Shown one piece after another: positions 10,944-19,006 of a DNA stretch of 64,000 nucleotides. Position 1 is the stretch's first letter; every line of letters starts with the position of its first letter. The position numbers and the translations under genes were made by a program. The DNA is from Actinocrispum wychmicini (lineage in GTDB: Bacteria > Actinomycetota > Actinomycetes > Mycobacteriales > Pseudonocardiaceae): the NCBI RefSeq assembly GCF_004345645.1, contig NZ_SLWS01000011.1, positions 124,001 through 188,000 of the forward strand, read 5' to 3'. The notes below the pieces were generated by a model that ran no database searches, had not been told where the DNA came from, and worked only from the letters and a program-made list of their open reading frames with translations.

Positions 10944-11849
10944 ATGACCGAGGAAATCGTGCGGAATCTTGCCCGCGAAGGTCGACTGGCCGGATACGTG
11001 ACCGTGGTCGAATGCGCGGAGCGCAGGCGGCTGCGGGCGGCGGTCCACGAGATCGTCCAGCCGGTGGTGTTCCAGCAGCTCACCCGCAAGCTGGAGCTCA
11101 AGCGTGGCCACCCGAGGTGCGCGGTGTCGGTGTCCCGACTGGAGGACTCGTGCCTGGACCGGTTCCACGACGACATGGACGCGGTGATCGAGGACGTCTT
11201 CCAGTACGCCCGCATGCCGATCCACAACCTGGAGGGCTGGGTCCAGCGACGCCTGACGGCCGCGACCGTCAACGGCTACCGGCGCAGGCGCGGCGCGCGC
11301 GGCGCGCTGCAACGACCCAGGGTGCCCCGTTGGCTCGCCAGCCGGCTCGGCGGCTGCCCCCGGCTCACCGACCTCGCCCTCGACATCCTGGAGTTCGTCG
11401 GCAACGACATCTGCGCCGGGGCCAGGGTGTGGCCCACCGAGCGCTGGGCGGAGCGGCGCTCGGTCGCCGACGGCGACTATGAAGCTGCGCACCGTGCCGT
11501 TGTCTGTGACGTGGAGACGGTTCTCGCCGCGATGCGGACCAAGCCGGCGTGGTATGAGTCCTATGTGGAGCGCCCGCTCGGCCGGAAGCCGCCGGCTGTC
11601 GTTCCATTGTCCGCCGAGGACATTCGGGTGGACACCGACGGCCCGCTGGTCGAACTGGCGAGTCTCGCCGTGACGGCGATCCGGACCCGGGTCGCGCGCG
11701 GTGAGAACCCGGTGAGCGTGGTGGTCGACGTGGTGCCCACGGTGTTCTGTCTCAGCGACGAGGTGGCACCGGGAGTCGACGAGCTGGTGGCGGTCCGCCT
11801 GGCCGACCGGGCCGCGGTCGAGCGGATCGCGGCGACCGTACTCAACTGA
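10944..11849 (+). CDS. Protein with sigma-70 region-2-like segment (putative regulator)
   Basis: 301 residues from ATG 10944. There is no good Shine-Dalgarno, so translation may be leaderless. Residues about 75-125 (FHDDMDAVIEDVFQYAR, then NLEGWVQRRLTAATVNGYRR) resemble helices 2.2-2.4 of sigma-70-type factors, where a dispersed WL..(A/V)..N....RRR pattern is typical. No clear region 4 is present, and the C-terminal part (about 220-301) is a different, alpha/beta-looking segment. It opens the second operon of Region A and precedes the CHAT protease. A transcription regulator of the protease genes is plausible; the family assignment is tentative. Confidence 0.55.
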   Translation: MTEEIVRNLAREGRLAGYVTVVECAERRRLRAAVHEIVQPVVFQQLTRKLELKRGHPRCAVSVSRLEDSCLDRFHDDMDAVIEDVFQYARMPIHNLEGWVQRRLTAATVNGYRRRRGARGALQRPRVPRWLASRLGGCPRLTDLALDILEFVGNDICAGARVWPTERWAERRSVADGDYEAAHRAVVCDVETVLAAMRTKPAWYESYVERPLGRKPPAVVPLSAEDIRVDTDGPLVELASLAVTAIRTRVARGENPVSVVVDVVPTVFCLSDEVAPGVDELVAVRLADRAAVERIAATVLN

Positions 11850-11898
11850 CCGCTCCCGTCCGTCAGAGAAGGTCAGAAGTGATCGCGAAGGGATGCTG

Positions 11899-14568
11899 AT
11901 GGGCGACGAGATCGCGCGGTGTCAGGCCACCGTGGACCGGGCCGCCACGGGCGATGTTGAGAGTGCCGAGGTGGCGGCGTTCATCACCGACCTGGCGCGA
12001 CTGCCGGCCGGCCACCCCGAGCGGAGCAGGCTCGCGGCCACCATGGTGATCGCGCTGACCAAAGGCGGCGGTTCCGTCCCGATCGCGTTGATGGGCCACC
12101 TTGACGGCCTGCTGCGGTTGGTGGAGCACGTCCCGTCGACCCTGGCCATCTGGCCACAGGTGCGTACCTCCGCCCGTGCGCAGTTCCTGGCGTACGCCGC
12201 GGCCGAGGACCTGCCGGTAGACCTGCACGCCGCCGAAAAGGAACTCGCTGAACTCGCCGAGACCGTTTGGGACGTGCCCGCGGTCAAGTTCGCCGTCGAG
12301 GGTGCCCTGCGCACGGTACGGGCGCGCCTCGCCGCCCAGGCAGGCGACGAGAGCGCCATGTTCAAGTCCTTCCAGAGCCTCGCCCCACAGCTCGACCAGC
12401 TCGGCGACCACCCAGTCGCGCGGACCATGCGTTCGGTCGTCGAGCACATGGAGCAGGTCATGACCGCCTACCGGGCCGACGACATGGACGAGGCCGTCCG
12501 GCGGTTCCGTGAGCTCGACGAGAAGGTCGCGGAACTGCCCGACTGGACCGGCATGCGGGACGCCTTCCGTAAGGCTCTGCCGGGAATGGAGATCCTTGTC
12601 GACTCCGCGCGGAGCAAGCCTGTGCCGGGCGATCCCCGCACGGTCGCCGAGGAGATAACGAAGTCGTTGGCAGGTCCCGACTCTCAGGTCACAGATCAAG
12701 TGCGGGCCCGTCTCATCGCGGCGGGCGCGCTGTTCCGTGGCGGCGAGGAGACCGACCCGGAGCGAATCGATGTGGCCATCGAGCAGTGCCGCGAAGCAGT
12801 GGCTCTGGGCGAGGACCACACGCAGTATCCGCACGCCCTGACGACGCTGGCCTTGGGGTTGCTCCTGCGCTCCGAACTGGCGGGGTCGACGGCGGGACTG
12901 GACGAGGCGGAGGCTCTGCTCGTGCGGGCTCTCGACGTGTGCGGCGGTCCGCAGCACCCGGAGTGGGCGTTGGCCAACGAGATGCTCGCGGGAATCGGGC
13001 ACCGCACCGGAGACCTGGCGGCCTCGGGCCGGTTCGGCCTGGCGGCCCAGCGCAGCTACGTCTGGCGGGCCCTGTTGGAGTCCGACGCGGCCGGCGGCCG
13101 CGCCGCCATCCGGCACGCCGTCCGCAACGCGATCGAACTGGCGCGCGTCTGCCTGGGTGCCAACAACGTGGCGGACGCCGTGCGTGCCCTGGACACCGGC
13201 CGCGGCCTGATGCTCTACGCCGAGGTCGAACTGCGCAACGTGCCCAATCGGCTGAAGGCGGCGGGCCGGACCGATCTCGCCGAGCGGTGGGTCAAGGAGG
13301 GCCGGGACTCCGAGGGCCTGCGCCGGGAGGTCATGACCACGCTGCTGGCCCACGCGGAGTCCGCGGGCAGCCTGCTGGACCCGCCCAGCCTCGGGCAGAT
13401 CCGGGCGGCCCTCCGCGTCGCCAAGGCGGACGCGTTGGTCTACCTCGTGCCCGCGGAAGCCTCGCTCCCGGGTCTCGTGGTCATCGCGCCGCGCGAGGGC
13501 AAGCCCGCGTACATGGTGCTGTCGCACCTGGAGGTCAAGGAGGAGGAAGTCGATCGCTACCTGACCGCGCTGGTGAACAGGTCCCGTGAGATCGAGCCAG
13601 TCGACGACGGCTCCTTCGCCGACAGGGTCGACGCTCTGTGCGGCTGGGCGTGGCGCGCCGCCATCGGACCTCTGTTGGATCGGTACTTCTCCCGGACCGT
13701 CAAGGACGACAGGGTGCCGCGGATCGTCCTCGTGCCCATGGGCGACCTGGCCCGCATCCCCTGGGCGGCCGCCCGCCGCCCCGATGGCACCTACGCGGTG
13801 GAGCTCGCCGCGTTCTCCCAGGCCGCCTCCGCTCGCTTGTTCTGCGACAACGCCGCGAAACCGCCGATCAAGGCTGGCTCAACCGGGTTGATCGTCGGCG
13901 ACCCGGCCACCGCGGCCATTCCGCTGAAAGCGGCCCGCGTTGAGGCGTACGCCATCTGGCAGACATTCTACTGGGGCGCCCGCTATGTCGGCCGCGTGCC
14001 GAAGGACGGATCACCCAGCCCGTCCGGTGCGGGCACCGCCGAGCAGGTCAGTGACTGGCTCGCCGACGCCGAGCCGTACGCGGGCACCACGTTGCACCTG
14101 GCGTGCCACGGGTTGTTCACCCTGGTGGCGGACAAGGTCAAAGCGGCTTTGTTGCTGGCGTCGGGAGAACTGGACACCGACGAGATCATCCGGATACTCG
14201 CGGCCGTCCCGGAACGCCGGATCGGGCTGGTCGTCATGGCCGCGTGTCACACCGGACGCTCCATCCACGGCTACGACGAGGCGTACAGCCTCGGCTCGGC
14301 GTTCCTGGCGGCCGGCGTCCGGACGGTCCTGTCGACCCAGTGGGCCATCCCGGACGAGACGACGCCGTCGCTGATGTTCCTGTTCCACCACTACCTGCGG
14401 GAAGAGCGCCTCGAACCTTGGGAGGCGCTGCGCAAGGCGCAGGTGTGGATGCTCGACCCGAACAGCGAACCACCCGAACGCATGCCCGCCGACCTGGTGG
14501 CGATGGCGGCCGGCCACGACCACACCCAGGTCGTGTCCTGGGCCGGGTTCGTGCACGGCGGCCACTGA
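11899..14568 (+). CDS. CHAT-domain cysteine protease with N-terminal helical repeats
   Basis: 889 residues. Two in-frame ATGs exist; AAGGG at 11888-11892 is correctly spaced for 11899 and too close to 11893, so 11899 is preferred. Residues 1-500 are alpha-helical TPR-like repeats. The CHAT (caspase HetF associated with TPRs) domain covers about 560-885, with catalytic His737 in LHLACHG and Cys783 in VVMAACHTG. The C-terminus (ADLVAMAAGHDHTQVVSWAGF) has the family's closing motif. CHAT proteases act in bacterial gasdermin, CRISPR type III-E and other programmed-death pathways, so an effector-activating protease is expected. It is followed closely by its helical partner gene. Confidence 0.88.
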   Translation: MGDEIARCQATVDRAATGDVESAEVAAFITDLARLPAGHPERSRLAATMVIALTKGGGSVPIALMGHLDGLLRLVEHVPSTLAIWPQVRTSARAQFLAYAAAEDLPVDLHAAEKELAELAETVWDVPAVKFAVEGALRTVRARLAAQAGDESAMFKSFQSLAPQLDQLGDHPVARTMRSVVEHMEQVMTAYRADDMDEAVRRFRELDEKVAELPDWTGMRDAFRKALPGMEILVDSARSKPVPGDPRTVAEEITKSLAGPDSQVTDQVRARLIAAGALFRGGEETDPERIDVAIEQCREAVALGEDHTQYPHALTTLALGLLLRSELAGSTAGLDEAEALLVRALDVCGGPQHPEWALANEMLAGIGHRTGDLAASGRFGLAAQRSYVWRALLESDAAGGRAAIRHAVRNAIELARVCLGANNVADAVRALDTGRGLMLYAEVELRNVPNRLKAAGRTDLAERWVKEGRDSEGLRREVMTTLLAHAESAGSLLDPPSLGQIRAALRVAKADALVYLVPAEASLPGLVVIAPREGKPAYMVLSHLEVKEEEVDRYLTALVNRSREIEPVDDGSFADRVDALCGWAWRAAIGPLLDRYFSRTVKDDRVPRIVLVPMGDLARIPWAAARRPDGTYAVELAAFSQAASARLFCDNAAKPPIKAGSTGLIVGDPATAAIPLKAARVEAYAIWQTFYWGARYVGRVPKDGSPSPSGAGTAEQVSDWLADAEPYAGTTLHLACHGLFTLVADKVKAALLLASGELDTDEIIRILAAVPERRIGLVVMAACHTGRSIHGYDEAYSLGSAFLAAGVRTVLSTQWAIPDETTPSLMFLFHHYLREERLEPWEALRKAQVWMLDPNSEPPERMPADLVAMAAGHDHTQVVSWAGFVHGGH

Positions 14569-14588
14569 AAGTCCGGAGAGGAGATCCG

Positions 14589-16019
14589 ATGTCCGCGGTA
14601 GACGATGCGATCGGCCAGTTGCGCGCCGAGCTTGCCGGCCTGTCCGGGACCGCGCGGGCCGCACCGCTCATCCGCCTTGGGCAGTCACTGCTGTTCCGCC
14701 TCACCCAGACCGGAACTGTCGCGCCGTCGGCGGCGGCCGACGTCGACGCCGCGGTCAGCGCCCTTGAGGAGGCGCTCGGCTACCTGGGCGAGGACGACCC
14801 CATCCGGGGCTCTGTGTCCTTCTACTTCGGGTACGCGCTGACCGCGCGCCACGCCCACAGCAACGACGAGAAGGACCGGGATGCCGCGATCCGTCACTTC
14901 GACGCGGCGCTCGGCTCGGCGAAGCTGGCCGTCCAGCATGTGGCCGGGGCGCGGATGATGCTCGGATACCACTACCTGCTCCGGGCGATGGCGCCGATGA
15001 TGTTCGCCAGCTCGCTGATGGGCACGATGGCCGCGCGCACGGACCAGACCCAGGTCACCGACGCCGACCGGGCCGCCGACTGCTTCCGGGCGGTGCTGGC
15101 CGCGAAGCCCCCCAGCGAGGACATCTGTGAGATGGCCCAGATGATGCTGGAGTTCGCCGACGGGATTCGAGTGATGCTGGGCGGTGGACAGGGCGGGATC
15201 AACCTGCAGAAGCTGTCGGAGATGATGGCGTCGCTGAGCGCGTTGCAGGAGCGGCTCACGAGGGAGGCCAAGCCGGGATACGGCCCGTTCAACCTGTCGA
15301 GTGTGTTCTCCCTCAGCTTCAAGGACTCACTGTCCGACCTGAACCCGATGGATCGTCCGGTCGTGGTGGTCGAGGGCGAACTGGAGGACGAGGAACCGCC
15401 GGAACTCCCGAAGCTGGAGCCGGCCGCGCCCGAACCGGTCGACCTGCGCCATTCCTTGCGCACCCGGCTGTCGCTGACGGAACCCGTGTGGGAGTCGGCC
15501 GCCCTTCTACTGTCCGAAGTGGACACGCCGGCGGTGGCGGTCGTCGACGAAGCGGTGGCCATGGCCAGCACGGTCGTTGACGGGGACGAGGAGGCCGAGC
15601 CGGCGGACGAGGCGGTGGACTGGTTCCTGCTTGCCGTCGCGCTTCATCTGCGCGACCGCTTGGACAGCGCAGGGGACCGGCAGGCCGGGGCCGACGCGTT
15701 GCTCACCGCCGCGCGGAAGGTGCCCGTGGACCATCCGGCGGCCGTGGTGATCCTGCGTTCGCTCGGGGCCTTCCTCGATCCGGACGCGCCGCTCGGCGGG
15801 GTGCTCGACCGGGTCGCCGCCGGGTTCGCCGGGCGGCTGGACGCGGTGCTGGCCGGGGACTCGGTGACCGATCCGGGTGAGCGGGCGAACCTGCACGCGC
15901 TGCGGTGCGTCTGCCGGGCCGCGTGGGCGGTCGGCGAGCTGGGCCGGGCGGTGGACCACGTCCAGCCGGACTACCCGTGGCCCGACCCGTTGAAGGCCGC
16001 CGCCCGGTCAGCCGGATGA
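14589..16019 (+). CDS. TPR-like helical partner of the CHAT protease
   Basis: 476 residues from ATG 14589, preceded by GGAGAGGAG; the open frame continues upstream only as a shadow of the CHAT gene. Almost wholly helical, with repeat-like units (SALEEALGYLGEDDPIRGS; DAAIRHFDAALGSAKLAV) and an acidic Pro/Glu linker near 260-285. No catalytic motif. CHAT genes are commonly paired with TPR-type proteins, and this is likely the sensor, scaffold or substrate of the protease. Its TGA overlaps the ATG of the LuxR gene (ATGA, 16016-16019), so the three are one unit. Confidence 0.75.
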   Translation: MSAVDDAIGQLRAELAGLSGTARAAPLIRLGQSLLFRLTQTGTVAPSAAADVDAAVSALEEALGYLGEDDPIRGSVSFYFGYALTARHAHSNDEKDRDAAIRHFDAALGSAKLAVQHVAGARMMLGYHYLLRAMAPMMFASSLMGTMAARTDQTQVTDADRAADCFRAVLAAKPPSEDICEMAQMMLEFADGIRVMLGGGQGGINLQKLSEMMASLSALQERLTREAKPGYGPFNLSSVFSLSFKDSLSDLNPMDRPVVVVEGELEDEEPPELPKLEPAAPEPVDLRHSLRTRLSLTEPVWESAALLLSEVDTPAVAVVDEAVAMASTVVDGDEEAEPADEAVDWFLLAVALHLRDRLDSAGDRQAGADALLTAARKVPVDHPAAVVILRSLGAFLDPDAPLGGVLDRVAAGFAGRLDAVLAGDSVTDPGERANLHALRCVCRAAWAVGELGRAVDHVQPDYPWPDPLKAAARSAG

Positions 16020-18958
16020 ACCGCCTTACCGTCCCGGAGGCGATCGGCGATGATGGGTCGGTGGCCCTTTTCATCGGGCGGGACAACGAGATCGAGGTCC
16101 TTCGGGACCTGCTCGCGGAGGTGGCCGACGCCAAACCGGCCGCCGTCATGCTCGACGGGGACGCAGGTGTCGGCAAGACGCGCCTGGTGAACGAGTTCGC
16201 GGCGACGGCCCGCGCCGCGGGCGCGGTCGTCCTCGCGGGTGGCTGCCTCCAACTGGCCGGTGGCGCCATCCCGTACGGCCCGTTGATCGAGGCGTTGCGC
16301 ATGCTGGTCCGTCAGGTGGGTGAACCGGAGGCGCGGCGCCTGGCCGGGCCGGCGTGGACGGAGTTGGCCGACCTGATCGCGGACTTCACCGTCGGCGGCG
16401 AGCCGACGGCACCTGCGTTGGGTGCCCAGACCCGGGTGTTCGGCGCGGTGTCCCGGCTGCTGGACCACATCGGCGACCAGCAGCCGCTGGTGCTGGTCTT
16501 CGAGGACGTGCACTGGGCGGACACGGCGACCCTCGACCTGATCGCGTACCTCGCGCTCACCAGTTCCGACCAGCGGATGATGCTGCTCTGCAGCTACCGG
16601 TCCGGGTTGCGGCTCGGCCACCCGCTGCGCACCCGGCTCGCCGAACCCGAGTTCACCCGTCGCGTCCACCGGATCAGCCTGCTCCCGTTCACCAGCCTGC
16701 AGCTGCGGGTGTTCGTCGCGGCGCTCACCGACAGCGACGTCAGCCCGGAGCGGGCGGACCGCTACTTCGAGCTTTCGGAGGGCAACCCGTACTTCACCGA
16801 GCAACTCGTCGCCGCGGACGCCGACGCCGGTCCGGAACCCCGTGTCCCGGAGTCGCTCGGCGACCTGATGCACGCCCGCCTCGGGCGGCTGGGGGAGGAC
16901 GCGACCAAGGTCGTGCGGGTGGCGGCGGTGGCGGGCCGGCGCGTGAGCGACACGCTGCTCGCCCGGGTCGTCGGTCTGGACGAGGCCGCGCTCGACGCCT
17001 CGCTCACCGAGTGCCTCGCCCACCGGGTCCTGGTCGAGGACCGGGTGGACGACTCGTACAGCTTTCAGCACGCGCTGCTGCGGGAGACCGCGTACGACAC
17101 CCTCCGCTCACGCGAGCGCAAACGCTTGCATGCCGAGTTGGCCGAGGCGTTGGCCGAGGAGTCCGGGTGGAACCAGCACGTACTGCCGGAACTGGCCTAC
17201 CACTGGTCCGTCGCCGACCGGGTGCCCGAGGCACTGCGCGCCGCGATCGGCGCCGGCGACCTCGCTGTGCGCGTCCGGGCGTTCCAGGAGGCGGAAACCC
17301 AGTACCAGCGGGCCCTGGAGCTGTGGTCGCGGCTGCCGGACGCCGAACCGGTCGCCGGGGTGTCCCGGGTGCGGGTGCTCAAGGCGGCCGCCGACGCGGC
17401 GCGCTGGGCCGGGCACCTGCGGCAGGCGGTGGCGTGGGCGGCCGAGGCCGTGCAGTGCGCGGCTCCCGACGCCGACCCGGCCCTGCTGGGTGAACTGCAC
17501 GAACGCCTGGGCAGCTACTGGTGGGAAGCCGGGTTCGACGACGAGGCCGTTGAGGCGTACCGGGTGGCCCGGCGACTGCTCAGCGCGGCACCGCCCAGCG
17601 CGGCCGGCTCCCGTGCGTGCGCCGCGCTGGCCACAGTGGAGGCCAAGAAAGGCGGCTACACCGAGGCGTTGGCCATGGCGCGGCTGGCCCAGGAGGAGGC
17701 CAGGGCGGCGGGGGCCGCCGCGGCGGTCGGCCGGGCCAAGAACAGCTCCGGACTCGCCCTCACCCTGCTCGGCAGGCACAGCGAAGGCATCGCCGAGCTG
17801 CGCGAGGCCCTGCGGATCGCGGGCGAGGCCGACCACCTGGAGGACATGCTGCGCGCGTGCGGGAACCTCGGGGTCTGCCTGGAACGCGCCGGCCAGGTGG
17901 CCGAGGCCGCCGAGGTGTTCCAGCAGGGCCTGGACAAGAGCAGGGAACTGGGCCTGCTCGGGTCCCGGCAGGCCGGCCTGCTGGCCAACAACGCCTGCGC
18001 CACCTTGTTTCTGCTGGGCCGGTGGGCCGAGGCGGGGGTGCTGATCAAGGAAGTGCTGCGGTACTACCCGCTGCGCGAGACCATCTTCCAGCGGCTCACC
18101 AAGGCGGAGATGGACCTGGCCACCGGCCGGGTGGACGAGGCGGAGCGGCTGCTGGAGAGCGTACGGAACCAGCCGAACTCCCAACCCCGCTTCCTCAGTC
18201 CGTTGTACCGGTGCCTTGCCGAACTGGCTGCCCTGCGCGGAAACCCTGAGACCGCGCTGGACACGGCGTGGCGTGGCATCGAGGCGATCAGGGACGCCGA
18301 GGACCACATGCTGGTGCTCCAACTGTGCGCGTCCGGTCTGCGGATCGCCGCGGACAAGTCCGAAAAGGACTCAGACTCGCCGCGGGATCGCGCGCGCGAC
18401 ATGGCTTCGCGGGCGCGGGCTGCCGCCGAGCGCACGGATGACGTCGAGTCCGCGGCGTTGGCCAGGTTGTGCGACGCCGAGGACCGTCGGCGTCATGGGG
18501 CCGACACGGCCTCGGCCTGGGACGCGGTGGCGGAGGCGTGGCGAGTCCTGCAACGGCCGTACCCCATGGCGTACGCGTTGACCCGGCTGGCGTCGGCCGC
18601 GGCGAAGGTGGGGGACAAGGCCACGGCGTCGGTCGCGGCCACGGAGGCGGCCGCGATCGCCGAGCGACTCGGCGCCGAGCCGTTGCACGACCTCGTCTCG
18701 TCGGTCGTCCGGGCGTACCGCCTGACCCGCCGGGCGGAGCCGGCCGGGAAGCTCGCCTTCGACCTGACCGCCCGCGAGCTGGAAGTGCTGCGGCACGCCG
18801 ACGAAGGGCTGACCAACCAGCAGGTCGGGACCCGGCTGTCGATCGCCAAGGTGACCGTCGGCACCCATCTGTCCAATGTGTATCGAAAGCTCGGCGTCGA
18901 CAACAAGGTCGCGGCGCTGGCCAAGGCGCGCGCGGCCGGCCTGCTCGGTGACCGTTAG
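16016..18958 (+). CDS. Large ATP-binding LuxR-family (LAL) transcription regulator
   Basis: 980 residues from ATG 16016, coupled to the previous gene. The N-terminal AAA/STAND-type ATPase carries Walker A GDAGVGKT (48-55) and Walker B LVLVFEDVHWAD near 160. A long TPR-rich middle follows (about 400-880). The C-terminal LuxR/GerE helix-turn-helix is at about 917-980 (LTARELEVLR, then VTVGTHLSNVYRKLGV). Length and layout are those of the LAL family, which switches on gene clusters in response to a ligand or partner bound by the TPR part. It is placed between the CHAT pair and the caspase gene and probably controls them. Confidence 0.9.
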   Translation: MNRLTVPEAIGDDGSVALFIGRDNEIEVLRDLLAEVADAKPAAVMLDGDAGVGKTRLVNEFAATARAAGAVVLAGGCLQLAGGAIPYGPLIEALRMLVRQVGEPEARRLAGPAWTELADLIADFTVGGEPTAPALGAQTRVFGAVSRLLDHIGDQQPLVLVFEDVHWADTATLDLIAYLALTSSDQRMMLLCSYRSGLRLGHPLRTRLAEPEFTRRVHRISLLPFTSLQLRVFVAALTDSDVSPERADRYFELSEGNPYFTEQLVAADADAGPEPRVPESLGDLMHARLGRLGEDATKVVRVAAVAGRRVSDTLLARVVGLDEAALDASLTECLAHRVLVEDRVDDSYSFQHALLRETAYDTLRSRERKRLHAELAEALAEESGWNQHVLPELAYHWSVADRVPEALRAAIGAGDLAVRVRAFQEAETQYQRALELWSRLPDAEPVAGVSRVRVLKAAADAARWAGHLRQAVAWAAEAVQCAAPDADPALLGELHERLGSYWWEAGFDDEAVEAYRVARRLLSAAPPSAAGSRACAALATVEAKKGGYTEALAMARLAQEEARAAGAAAAVGRAKNSSGLALTLLGRHSEGIAELREALRIAGEADHLEDMLRACGNLGVCLERAGQVAEAAEVFQQGLDKSRELGLLGSRQAGLLANNACATLFLLGRWAEAGVLIKEVLRYYPLRETIFQRLTKAEMDLATGRVDEAERLLESVRNQPNSQPRFLSPLYRCLAELAALRGNPETALDTAWRGIEAIRDAEDHMLVLQLCASGLRIAADKSEKDSDSPRDRARDMASRARAAAERTDDVESAALARLCDAEDRRRHGADTASAWDAVAEAWRVLQRPYPMAYALTRLASAAAKVGDKATASVAATEAAAIAERLGAEPLHDLVSSVVRAYRLTRRAEPAGKLAFDLTARELEVLRHADEGLTNQQVGTRLSIAKVTVGTHLSNVYRKLGVDNKVAALAKARAAGLLGDR

Positions 18959-19006
18959 CGCACAACGATTTCCTGGGGTTTCGCGTTCACACTGTGGGAG
19001 GACTCT

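Noticed and set aside
10944-11849. Bona fide ECF sigma factor
   Set aside because: Only a region-2-like stretch is visible; region 4 is not recognisable, so it was labelled sigma-like only.
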